Shown in pieces: positions 1 through 3,852 of a stretch of DNA of 9,984 bases. The stretch lies in contig JAGQMP010000001.1 in the NCBI GenBank assembly GCA_020428585.1, positions 1 to 9,984 of the forward strand, in the 5' to 3' direction. Positions within the stretch are counted from its first letter, which is position 1; each line of letters starts with the position of its first letter. The stretch is from Patescibacteria group bacterium. Its GTDB lineage: Bacteria > Patescibacteriota > Minisyncoccia > Phycocordibacterales > UBA1006. The position numbers and the translations under genes were made by a program. The notes below the pieces were generated by a model that saw only the letters and a program-made list of their open reading frames with translations, made no database searches and had not been told where the DNA came from.

Positions 1-4
1 CCAT

Positions 5-21
5 AAAAAACCTTGTTTTTT
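5..21 (-). terminator. possible weak terminator after tRNA-Arg
   Basis: An inverted repeat of seven base pairs (AAAAAAC / GTTTTTT, 3-nt centre) begins two bases past the tRNA-Arg discriminator in the direction of transcription. Read on the minus strand it ends in a run of T. The stem has only one G-C pair, so termination would be weak. Confidence 0.35.
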
Positions 22-22
22 G

Positions 23-95
23 TGTCCCCACCAGGAATCGAACCTGGATTTGCTCCTTAGGAGAGAGCCGTTCTATCCGATTGAACTATGGGGAC
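23..95 (-). tRNA. tRNA-Arg, anticodon CCU
   Basis: Read on the minus strand, this folds into a full cloverleaf. The acceptor stem is GTCCCCA with TGGGGAC, the D stem GTTC/GAAC, the anticodon stem GCTCT/GGAGC, and the T stem CCAGG/CCTGG around TTCGATT. The seven-base anticodon loop CTCCTAA puts CCT at positions 34-36, so it reads AGG codons as arginine. Position 23 supplies the discriminator A. The next bases are CA and then A, so CCA is not encoded and must be added after transcription. The variable loop is four bases. A strong promoter lies just upstream. Confidence 0.95.
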
Positions 96-104
96 AGTAT
101 CGTG

Positions 105-132
105 ATTATAACCACCCCTGACTATCTCGCAA
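105..132 (-). promoter_or_regulatory. sigma-70-type promoter of tRNA-Arg
   Basis: On the minus strand, TTGCGA (127-132) is followed after 16 bases by a perfect TATAAT (105-110). This places the start site about seven bases further on, close to position 98, just before the tRNA at 95. The -10 box is perfect and the -35 box matches at four of six positions. Confidence 0.75.
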
Positions 133-133
133 G

Positions 134-168
134 AAAAAAGCCCGCGCTGGTCGAAGACGCGGGTTTTT
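134..168. terminator. bidirectional intrinsic terminator
   Basis: A GC stem CCCGCG (141-146) / CGCGGG (158-163) with an 11-base loop is flanked by six A on the left and five T on the right, so it can work in both directions. The glutaredoxin gene already has its own terminator at 380-404. A second minus-strand terminator here therefore implies a transcript arising in 170-379, or serves as insulation before the tRNA-Arg promoter. Confidence 0.8.
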
Positions 169-379
169 CAACTAACTAACCAAATCAACTTCAATTATGA
201 AATCTCAACCATTATCATTATATTGTATTGGGTCAGGGGGATGGGTATCCCATCCCCGACTTTAACCAATCAAAATGTCATTTTTATTTACCCCAAGAAG
301 AGAGATAGGAACAAACTATGAAAGACCTATCTCTCCCAGGGGTTAAAGAAAATCAACTAACTTCTCTTAAAGAGAACCT
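169..379. other. non-coding stretch with strong hairpins
   Basis: No convincing gene is visible. Three inverted repeats stand out. The first is GGGGATGGG/CCCATCCCC at 237-245/249-257, extended by GTC/GAC to 232-260. The second is a 10-bp stem at 300-309/326-335, enclosed by CCCC (291-294) and GGGG (339-342). The third is TTCTCT/AGAGAA around 362-376. None is followed by a good T run. Because the stretch lies between two minus-strand terminators it could hold a small RNA, but no clear promoter was found. Confidence 0.4.
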
Positions 380-404
380 AAAAAACAAAAACACCGCAAG
401 GTGT
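380..404 (-). terminator. terminator of the glutaredoxin-like gene
   Basis: On the minus strand a five-pair stem ACACC/GGTGT with a four-base loop (391-404) is followed by TTTTGTTTTTT. It begins 10 bases past the stop codon of the glutaredoxin-like gene. Confidence 0.8.
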
Positions 405-414
405 CCTGTGGATA

Positions 415-651
415 CTATTCAATCCCGATCAATTCCTTTAATTTCGCTTCATTGAACCCGATGACGATCTCGCCCTCGACATCGATGACAGGAACGCCCA
501 TCTGATTGGTCTTTTCGACCATTTCGGCCCGCTTTTCAGCGTCTTCGGCGACGTTGTACTCGGTATAGGTGACACCTTTTTCATCAAAGAAATCTTTCGC
601 CATGTGACAGAAGTGACAGGTCGGAGTTGAATAAATGGTTACGTTTTTCAT
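415..651 (-). CDS. glutaredoxin-like thiol-disulfide protein
   Basis: The 78-residue product has the thioredoxin-fold layout of small glutaredoxin/NrdH-type proteins. A first beta strand leads to the redox motif C12-H-F-C15, followed by a long helix. T48-N-Q-M-G-V-P-V carries the conserved cis-proline at P54 before the central strand, and a Gly-Phe (65-66) precedes the last helix. Such proteins exchange thiols and disulfides in the cytoplasm, often reducing ribonucleotide reductase or other targets; the partner cannot be read from this sequence. The length is normal for the family and the chain is complete. It lies 54 bases downstream of the ftsB-like gene with no terminator between them, so the two may be co-transcribed. 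No Shine-Dalgarno sequence precedes the ATG. CHFC differs from the classic CPYC, so a NrdH-like or Uxx-type redoxin is an alternative name. Confidence 0.88.
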   Translation of the reverse strand: MKNVTIYSTPTCHFCHMAKDFFDEKGVTYTEYNVAEDAEKRAEMVEKTNQMGVPVIDVEGEIVIGFNEAKLKELIGIE

Positions 652-705
652 ATTGCTTAAAACGATTATCTAATAAGTGTACGGCAAGTATACCAAGGAA
701 CAAGT

Positions 706-1032
706 CTACTGAGAAGCATCTTCGGGGCTTTCGTCGATGATACGGATCATCGTCTCGCCGTCTTTGACGACGTTGTAACGACTCCGGAACTCGTCTTCCC
801 TGCCCCGCTGTGTTTCCAGTTTATCGATCTTGGCCTCAAGGTCAGCGCGCGTCGCCTCAAGGTCATCCAATCGTTCCTGATACCGATCTTTTTCGATATC
901 TGCCTGGCGTTTCTTTACAAACGAGGTATAGGCGCCTTTGGCAAAGAGTCCAAAGATAATGGCCAAGGGTACCAGAACGTACCAGGAATGAATGGCGCGG
1001 CTCTTGGGACGAGTTGTTTGACGACGAGGCAT
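706..1032 (-). CDS. ftsB: FtsB/DivIC-like septum formation protein
   Basis: From the ATG at 1030-1032 the product has 108 residues. A basic N-terminus (MPRRQTTRPKSR) is followed by one membrane helix at about 17-33 and a heptad-like coiled coil at about 38-77. The end resembles the FtsB/DivIC family, with E-D-E-F-R (79-83), a KDGE (90-93) and then I-R-I-I-D. FtsB-family proteins sit in the inner membrane and form the FtsQ-FtsL-FtsB complex that activates septal cell-wall synthesis. A longer reading reaches 1134 but would cover the divergent microprotein and add unlike residues, so the internal ATG is chosen. No Shine-Dalgarno is present. A TATACT box at 1047-1052 on this strand would give a leader of only about ten bases. 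The ftsL-like and ftsI genes lie 7 kb away in the same window. The fold is clear; the split between FtsB and DivIC is only by name. Confidence 0.85.
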   Translation of the reverse strand: MPRRQTTRPKSRAIHSWYVLVPLAIIFGLFAKGAYTSFVKKRQADIEKDRYQERLDDLEATRADLEAKIDKLETQRGREDEFRSRYNVVKDGETMIRIIDESPEDASQ

Positions 1033-1054
1033 GGTGGTATATGATGAGTATACT
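1018..1054 (+). promoter_or_regulatory. overlapping divergent promoters, ftsB-like gene / microprotein
   Basis: On the plus strand TTGACG (1018-1023) and TATGAT (1040-1045) are 16 bases apart, predicting a start within a few bases of the ATG at 1055. The microprotein mRNA would then be leaderless or nearly so. The -35 and spacer overlap the start codon of the ftsB-like gene. The palindrome AGTATACT (1047-1054) offers a -10 box TATACT to the minus strand for the ftsB-like gene, although no good -35 was seen for it. Confidence 0.55.
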
Positions 1055-1171
1055 ATGAACGTATTTAGCAAAAAAGCGCGCAAGCGAGCGCACCGCGCGA
1101 TGGTCGTGGTTGGAATCTTCGTCGCGATCAGCATGGTACTGCTCTATTCAGGAGTATTCAAACTATTCTAA
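1055..1171 (+). CDS. 38-residue single-helix membrane microprotein
   Basis: The frame starts at ATG 1055 and stops at TAA 1169-1171. The product begins with a strongly basic stretch (K6, K7, R9, K10, R11, H13, R14) and continues into one hydrophobic helix at about 16-33 (VVVGIFVAISMVLLYSG). The positive-inside rule predicts a cytoplasmic N-terminus. It is probably a real gene: a good promoter ends next to its ATG, a strong terminator begins 11 bases after its stop, and the composition is typical of small membrane proteins. It is the only plus-strand protein gene seen in the window and diverges from the ftsB-like gene. I do not recognise a family or function; a role linked to the envelope is only suggested by location. 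Confidence 0.7.
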   Translation: MNVFSKKARKRAHRAMVVVGIFVAISMVLLYSGVFKLF

Positions 1172-1181
1172 CCGATGATTC

Positions 1182-1214
1182 ACAGCGAGCTGTTACCAGC
1201 TCGCTGTTTGTTTG
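1182..1214 (+). terminator. terminator of the microprotein gene
   Basis: A perfect ten-pair stem ACAGCGAGCT (1182-1191) / AGCTCGCTGT (1198-1207) with a six-base loop is followed by TTGTTTG. It lies directly after the microprotein stop codon. Confidence 0.85.
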
Positions 1215-1239
1215 TAAAAACACCTAAAATCGGTATGAT
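1212..1239 (+). promoter_or_regulatory. promoter before the interrupted tRNA-Glu-like unit
   Basis: TTGTAA (1212-1217), a 16-base spacer and TATGAT (1234-1239) predict transcription from about 1246-1247. The tRNA-like 5' end GGCCCTATCGT starts at 1249, so the RNA would begin almost exactly at that unit. Confidence 0.5.
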
Positions 1240-1248
1240 ATCCCCATT

Positions 1249-1464
1249 GGCCCTATCGTTGTAAGGCGCCAGTGTTCTCTCCTGGTAAGAGGGGTGAGCA
1301 CCGAGAAAAGAAGAATACCTGCGTATTCTTCGATCGGTGTGCAAGGCCGCAGTTATACCGAACAACGTGAGGTAAACGAGGCGGGGTCGCGCACCCATAA
1401 TCATAATAATCCTGCGAATCTATGATTATGAGGATGTGTGACCGACTCCCCGTAGTGAGTCGAA
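1249..1464 (+). pseudogene. tRNA-Glu-like unit split by a ~145-base structured insert
   Basis: Bases 1249-1300 track the intact tRNA-Glu at 1652. They share GGCCCTATCGT, then CGCCAG, TTCTC, CCTGGTAA and GGGGT, but with a shortened D arm. A tRNA-Glu 3' segment, CGACTCCCCGTAG, returns at 1443-1455, ending in TGAGTC instead of GGTC. Between them lies a hairpin-rich insert. It contains GAAGAATAC-CTGC-GTATTCTTC (1310-1331), a nested stem GGTGTGC/GCGCACC (1336-1342/1389-1395) with CCGC/GCGG inside it, and a perfect ten-pair stem at 1396-1405/1421-1430. The insert falls in the T arm, not the anticodon loop. The acceptor stem cannot pair well, so it is unlikely to be a working tRNA. It could be a decayed copy, a spliced gene or a distinct structured RNA. 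Confidence 0.5.
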
Positions 1465-1488
1465 CCAATATAACTACAAAATTAACAT

Positions 1489-1517
1489 GGCCCTATCGTT
1501 GAAACGACGATAGGGCC
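1489..1517 (+). repeat. hairpin made of two inverted tRNA-Glu 5' ends
   Basis: GGCCCTATCGT (1489-1499), identical to the first 11 bases of the tRNA-Glu gene, faces its perfect reverse complement at 1507-1517 across a seven-base loop. The right arm could also pair with the same 11 bases at 1249-1259 at the head of the interrupted unit. No promoter or T run is evident. Confidence 0.75.
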
Positions 1518-1524
1518 TCGGACT

Positions 1525-1540
1525 AAAGCAACCTGCGTTG
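1525..1540 (+). repeat. 16-base copy of the CTGC hairpin element
   Basis: AAAGCAACCTGCGTTG is identical to 1983-1998, where it forms part of a 15-pair hairpin. Here only the CAAC-CTGC-GTTG tip can still pair, so this looks like a partial copy. Confidence 0.6.
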
Positions 1541-1560
1541 AATATCATCCATTTTGCTTG

Positions 1561-1606
1561 CTGAAAGATTGTTTACCAGGGCTCTGCCCTGCAAAAAATA
1601 TTTCAG
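1561..1606 (+). other. nested hairpin upstream of tRNA-Glu
   Basis: An inner stem CAGGGC/GCCCTG (1577-1582/1586-1591) with a three-base loop sits inside an outer CTGAAA/TTTCAG stem (1561-1566/1601-1606). It lies just before the candidate tRNA-Glu promoter. The right side is followed by no T run on the plus strand, so its role is unknown. Confidence 0.45.
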
Positions 1607-1629
1607 CATCGCATTATGGGCAATATTCT
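1602..1629 (+). promoter_or_regulatory. candidate promoter of tRNA-Glu
   Basis: TTCAGC (1602-1607), a 16-base spacer and TATTCT (1624-1629) would start transcription near 1636, about 15 bases before the mature tRNA 5' end. Both boxes are imperfect. Confidence 0.4.
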
Positions 1630-1651
1630 TAGCACGTATCTTCATCCCTTC

Positions 1652-1723
1652 GGCCCTATCGTCTAATGGTTAGGACGCCAGGTTCTCATCCTGGTAATCG
1701 GGGTTCGACTCCCCGTAGGGTCA
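1652..1723 (+). tRNA. tRNA-Glu, anticodon CUC
   Basis: A complete cloverleaf is visible. The acceptor stem is GGCCCTA with TAGGGTC (one G-U pair), the D stem GTCT/GGAC, and the anticodon stem CCAGG/CCTGG around TTCTCAT, with CTC at 34-36. The T stem is CGGGG/CCCCG around TTCGACT. Position 1723 is the discriminator A, followed by CAC, so CCA is not encoded. It reads GAG as glutamate; a UUC-anticodon isoacceptor is presumably elsewhere. Its 5' 11 bases and 3' 19 bases are repeated several times in the surrounding 900 bp. Confidence 0.95.
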
Positions 1724-1725
1724 CA

Positions 1726-1773
1726 TACAACGTTACATACCTGATGCGAATGCATTGGGTATTTTTCGTTGTA
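1726..1773 (+). terminator. terminator of tRNA-Glu
   Basis: An 11-pair stem with two G-U pairs (1737-1747/1752-1762) and a GAAT loop is followed by TTTT to 1766. An outer TACAACG/CGTTGTA stem (1726-1732/1767-1773) can enclose it. It starts three bases after the tRNA discriminator, which makes tRNA-Glu a single-gene transcription unit. Confidence 0.75.
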
Positions 1774-1780
1774 ATGATAT

Positions 1781-1928
1781 CTACGGGGATTCGAAAAGAG
1801 GCTTCTGCGAAGCCCGAGCACTCTTGGAAAGGTGCTCGGTAGAAGCCGGCGGGCCCGAGGCGATGAGATATTTAAAGAACTTGTTCGTAAAAATATCCAG
1901 AGCGGTGGGCGACTCCCCGTAGGGTCAC
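1781..1928 (+). repeat. hairpin-dense unit bounded by inverted tRNA-Glu T-arm copies (unit 2)
   Basis: The left end CTACGGGGATTCG (1781-1793) is the reverse complement, at 12 of 13 positions, of the right end CGACTCCCCGTAG (1910-1922), which is a copy of the tRNA-Glu 3' end. The closing stem would enclose several hairpins: GGCTTC/GAAGCC (1800-1805/1809-1814), CGAGCAC/GTGCTCG (1815-1821/1832-1838) and GATATTT/AAATATC (1867-1873/1891-1897). No reading frame of note is present. The layout of one closing stem with several internal hairpins suggests a folded RNA or a mobile hairpin element. I do not recognise a known RNA family. Confidence 0.6.
1910..1928 (+). repeat. perfect 19-base copy of the tRNA-Glu 3' end
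   Basis: CGACTCCCCGTAGGGTCAC here is identical to 1706-1724 at the end of the tRNA-Glu gene, 204 bases earlier. A shorter copy, CCGTAGGGTCAC, occurs at 2148-2159. Direct repeats of a tRNA 3' end are what integrases leave behind, or may be a tandem-duplication product. Confidence 0.85.
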
Positions 1929-1943
1929 GAGTACGAAAATGAG

Positions 1944-1967
1944 CGCACCTTCTTGGTGTGTTTTTTT
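1944..1967 (+). terminator. intrinsic terminator inside a 13-bp inverted repeat
   Basis: CGCACC (1944-1949) pairs with GGTGTG (1955-1960) across a five-base loop and is followed by seven T. The terminator is itself enclosed by CGTAGGGTCACGA (1918-1930) and its perfect reverse complement (1970-1982). It would end plus-strand transcripts crossing unit 2. Confidence 0.8.
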
Positions 1968-1971
1968 GTTC

Positions 1972-2159
1972 GTGACCCTACGAAAGCAACCTGCGTTGCT
2001 TTCGTAGGGGAGTCGAAAGGCGGCCTAGCTCGTGCCGAACGGCTCTAGAGAGCCATGTCCGATGGATGACCTCTCTCTTGGCAAAGAGAGGGGGAAGACC
2101 AGGACGGGCGAGTCGGGGTCGCATCGCAATCTATCTGTGACCAAAGACCGTAGGGTCAC
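1972..2159 (+). repeat. hairpin-dense unit bounded by inverted tRNA-Glu 3' ends (unit 3)
   Basis: GTGACCCTACG (1972-1982) and CGTAGGGTCAC (2149-2159) are perfect reverse complements and both come from the tRNA-Glu 3' end. Inside are a perfect 15-pair hairpin with a CTGC loop (1976-1990/1995-2009), GGCTCT/AGAGCC (2041-2046/2049-2054) and CCTCTCT/AGAGAGG (2070-2076/2085-2091). The segment GGGGTCGC...TGTGACC...CCGTAG (2116-2154) parallels the right end of the interrupted unit at 1384-1455. No gene is visible. It is the third member of the unit family. Confidence 0.6.
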
Positions 2160-2163
2160 CACG

Positions 2164-2197
2164 CAAAATACCTAGTATTTACTAGGTATTTTGTTTT
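2164..2197. terminator. convergent terminator between unit 3 and the HAD gene
   Basis: A 14-pair perfect inverted repeat (2164-2177/2180-2193) with T-rich edges ends in TTTTGTTTT on the plus strand. It begins three bases after the stop codon of the minus-strand HAD gene and closes the plus-strand tRNA-Glu region, so it can serve both directions. Confidence 0.75.
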
Positions 2198-2783
2198 ACC
2201 CAAAAAATTTTTCAGAACCCCAGTGCAGTGTTTCTTTATCTTTCTTTCCTATGTGTTTATAAGGCATATTTTCAAGTTTTGCACCTAAACAGTCAAAATA
2301 ACTGTCAGTTACTAAAAAACAATTTGAGTAAGCTTTTTTAATTAAGCGAAATGGAATTCCTGTCTTCTTTTTAAATCGGCAGGTTGTTTTACTTATTGAG
2401 TTCTTTAAATCAAAATACTGTAGAATATCGAGTTTTTGAAGAACATACTCAGTTTCGTATTTCTGACCCCCTGTAGCATAAACAAAGTTGTACTTTGTTT
2501 TGTGTTTCTTAATCCAACTTACCATGGGGTACTGCGGTATTTTTGGAAGCAGTTTCTGTTTTGAAAGCTTTTTAAAAACAGTGTTGTATTTGGCAGCAAA
2601 ATCTTTTTTATTTAAGTCATTTTTTGCAACTTTTTTATATACTAAAAAGGTATCTGAAATTTCTTCTTTCAGATCTTCTATTTCTTTTGAATATTTGTAA
2701 TTTGTCATGCTATTAAGTACTGCTTTTTCTATTAGGCACATATCAGTAAGTGTGCCATCAATGTCAAAAATAATTGTTTTCAT
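2196..2783 (-). CDS. HAD-family hydrolase (probable phosphatase)
   Basis: The 195-residue protein carries the four HAD motifs in order. D7-I-D9-G-T contains the nucleophile and acid aspartates, VYAT104-GG is motif II, the lysine of KKTG (139-140) is motif III, and TD160-SYFD164 holds the metal-binding acidic pair. Residues about 15-85 would be the helical cap. Enzymes of this fold mostly remove phosphate from small molecules in the cytoplasm through an aspartyl-phosphate; the substrate cannot be inferred. The gene is much richer in A+T and in lysine than the division genes to the right, which fits the AT-rich block. It is separated from the upstream ATP-grasp gene by a hairpin terminator and ends in the shared terminator at 2164. 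No Shine-Dalgarno is present. Confidence 0.88.
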   Translation of the reverse strand: MKTIIFDIDGTLTDMCLIEKAVLNSMTNYKYSKEIEDLKEEISDTFLVYKKVAKNDLNKKDFAAKYNTVFKKLSKQKLLPKIPQYPMVSWIKKHKTKYNFVYATGGQKYETEYVLQKLDILQYFDLKNSISKTTCRFKKKTGIPFRLIKKAYSNCFLVTDSYFDCLGAKLENMPYKHIGKKDKETLHWGSEKFFG

Positions 2784-2790
2784 AATATAA

Positions 2791-2828
2791 AAATAAGGGG
2801 AGTATGATATTTGTGTACCATACTCCCT
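2791..2828 (-). terminator. terminator or attenuator between the ATP-grasp and HAD genes
   Basis: A nine-pair stem GGGAGTATG/CATACTCCC (2798-2806/2819-2827, 12-base loop) is followed on the minus strand by CTTATTTTTAT. It lies between the stop of the ATP-grasp-like gene (2840) and the start of the HAD gene (2783), so it either ends the first transcript or attenuates expression of the second. Confidence 0.65.
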
Positions 2829-2839
2829 TGTTGCTACTT

Positions 2840-3754
2840 TTAATTCCCAAGCTGTAAAGGTCCGTGTGTTGAATTGTCATTGATGAGCATTTTGCTACTG
2901 TATTGGACATATCCTGTAATAGGATTAGCTCCAATTGACAGTATGACCAATTGACAATTGTTATCATTGAACTTTTCAGCATTGATATGGTCTTGAGCCA
3001 AGAGTAAGACATCATTGTAACAGCGTTTCAAGAAACGAGCTTTTCCTTCTGGTTTACCAAAGATAACACTTGATCCAGCATGTGTAGACTCAGTGCTCCC
3101 TTTATCACAAAATTTCAGCACAGTTGTTTTTGGGATATCTTCCCAAGCTGTACACGTACTCATATAATGGGTGGGTATTTTTACAAGTCTTCCATCCCAG
3201 ACTGTACTAAACAAACCAAGGTGTAGCTTGTTATCAAGGCGGATCCCATCTTTTGGGAAAATTAATCCTTGATCAAACAAGTTACGACCATAGAGGTAGG
3301 TATCTTGGTTGTACTTAGTAAAATTATTCCAGCCCATAATCTCTGGTTTCTCGTGCCCAACAAATTCTAGTTCTTCTTGAAGCAGTTCTAGTTCTGGCAA
3401 ATAATCATCGTTTGTTGTTGCAAACTGACAAGGAAACTTTATTTTGTCTTGATCTACTTGAATTTCTGATGCACGAGCCAGGTTCAAAGCAGTGCCCCAT
3501 CCATCAACAAACGATGCGTTTATCTCTAATATGTACAGCATACCTGTATTGATATCGAAGTAAGCATCTATTCTGAAGTATGGATCGTGTTGTACTTTGA
3601 GAAACTTATTAAATAAAGCTAAGAAATTACTTAGTTCATTGGTTATTTCGTTCGAAAGAACAACGCCATTGTTAGTTGTTTGGTGGGGTGTTTCTCTGTA
3701 GATTACAGGTGCAATCAACTCCTTTTTTGTCGGAAACTCTTTAAACTCAATCAT
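2840..3754 (-). CDS. ATP-grasp-like protein with permuted motif order
   Basis: From ATG 3752-3754 the product has 304 residues. The module that normally closes an ATP-grasp domain comes first: a helix (about 35-53), then FR61-I-D63-A-Y-F-D and ILE77-I-N79-A-S, where E and N usually bind magnesium. Elements that normally open the domain come later: VLK214-F with a Ser/Gly loop (S220 to V230), LLLAQ254-DHI in the hinge position, and a final strand with GYVQYSS and NDNSTHGP. The order is therefore circularly permuted. ATP-grasp enzymes ligate a carboxylate to an amine or thiol with ATP; the substrate is unknown. A GTG at 3838 would add 28 residues, but these cover a 12-pair hairpin, so the ATG is preferred. 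The yerC-like gene lies upstream, probably in the same operon. No transmembrane segment is seen. Confidence 0.65.
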   Translation of the reverse strand: MIEFKEFPTKKELIAPVIYRETPHQTTNNGVVLSNEITNELSNFLALFNKFLKVQHDPYFRIDAYFDINTGMLYILEINASFVDGWGTALNLARASEIQVDQDKIKFPCQFATTNDDYLPELELLQEELEFVGHEKPEIMGWNNFTKYNQDTYLYGRNLFDQGLIFPKDGIRLDNKLHLGLFSTVWDGRLVKIPTHYMSTCTAWEDIPKTTVLKFCDKGSTESTHAGSSVIFGKPEGKARFLKRCYNDVLLLAQDHINAEKFNDNNCQLVILSIGANPITGYVQYSSKMLINDNSTHGPLQLGN

Positions 3755-3795
3755 ATTATTTGATTTTTTAATGTACAATACATGTTTTGGGACAT
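3751..3795 (-). CDS. possible 14-residue leader ORF overlapping the ATP-grasp start
   Basis: On the minus strand, ATG 3793-3795 opens a frame MSQNMYCTLKNQII whose TGA overlaps the ATG of the ATP-grasp gene as ATGA, the usual geometry of translational coupling. A perfect AAGGAGG lies at 3807-3813, 11 bases upstream of the ATG. It is the only strong Shine-Dalgarno seen before a start in this window, and it sits in one arm of a stable hairpin. The peptide is too short to judge by composition, so this may be chance. Confidence 0.3.
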   Translation of the reverse strand: MSQNMYCTLKNQII

Positions 3796-3802
3796 GTAAT
3801 AT

Positions 3803-3834
3803 AACCCCTCCTTCAGAGAAATGAAGAAGGGGTT
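3803..3834 (-). promoter_or_regulatory. hairpin in the leader of the ATP-grasp gene, sequestering AAGGAGG
   Basis: A 12-pair stem (3803-3814/3823-3834, one G-U in the minus-strand RNA) with an eight-base loop lies between the yerC-like stop and the ATP-grasp start. No T run follows, so it is a poor terminator. Its 3' arm holds AAGGAGGGG, so the hairpin could block ribosome binding. Just downstream is ACATGT-N6-ACATGT (3780-3797), an 18-bp operator-like repeat. Confidence 0.45.
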
Positions 3835-3852
3835 GCACTCAAACAAATACTA

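Noticed and set aside
197..265. 22-codon plus-strand frame that could be a leader peptide before the hairpin at 232-260
   Set aside because: There is no plus-strand gene downstream for it to control and no ribosome site; chance is likely.
318..455. Plus-strand frame of 45 codons starting MKDLSLPGVKENQ
   Set aside because: It runs through the glutaredoxin terminator and antisense into the end of that gene, its second half reads like an antisense translation, and it has no promoter or ribosome site.
1033..1134. N-terminal extension of the ftsB-like gene to 1134
   Set aside because: It would be antisense to the microprotein frame, adds residues unlike the family, and the internal ATG gives a normal FtsB/DivIC length.
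1180..1468. Two overlapping minus-strand frames of 71-74 residues in the tRNA-Glu-like region
   Set aside because: They run across hairpins, a terminator and tRNA-like sequence, have no protein-like composition and no start signals.
1652..1723. tRNA-Glu as a decayed copy like its neighbours
   Set aside because: All stems pair, loops have normal sizes and a terminator follows, so it is judged functional.
1249..2160. tmRNA, RNase P RNA or CRISPR array in the hairpin-rich region
   Set aside because: No tag-peptide frame, no conserved RNase P core sequences, and no regularly spaced identical direct repeats were seen.
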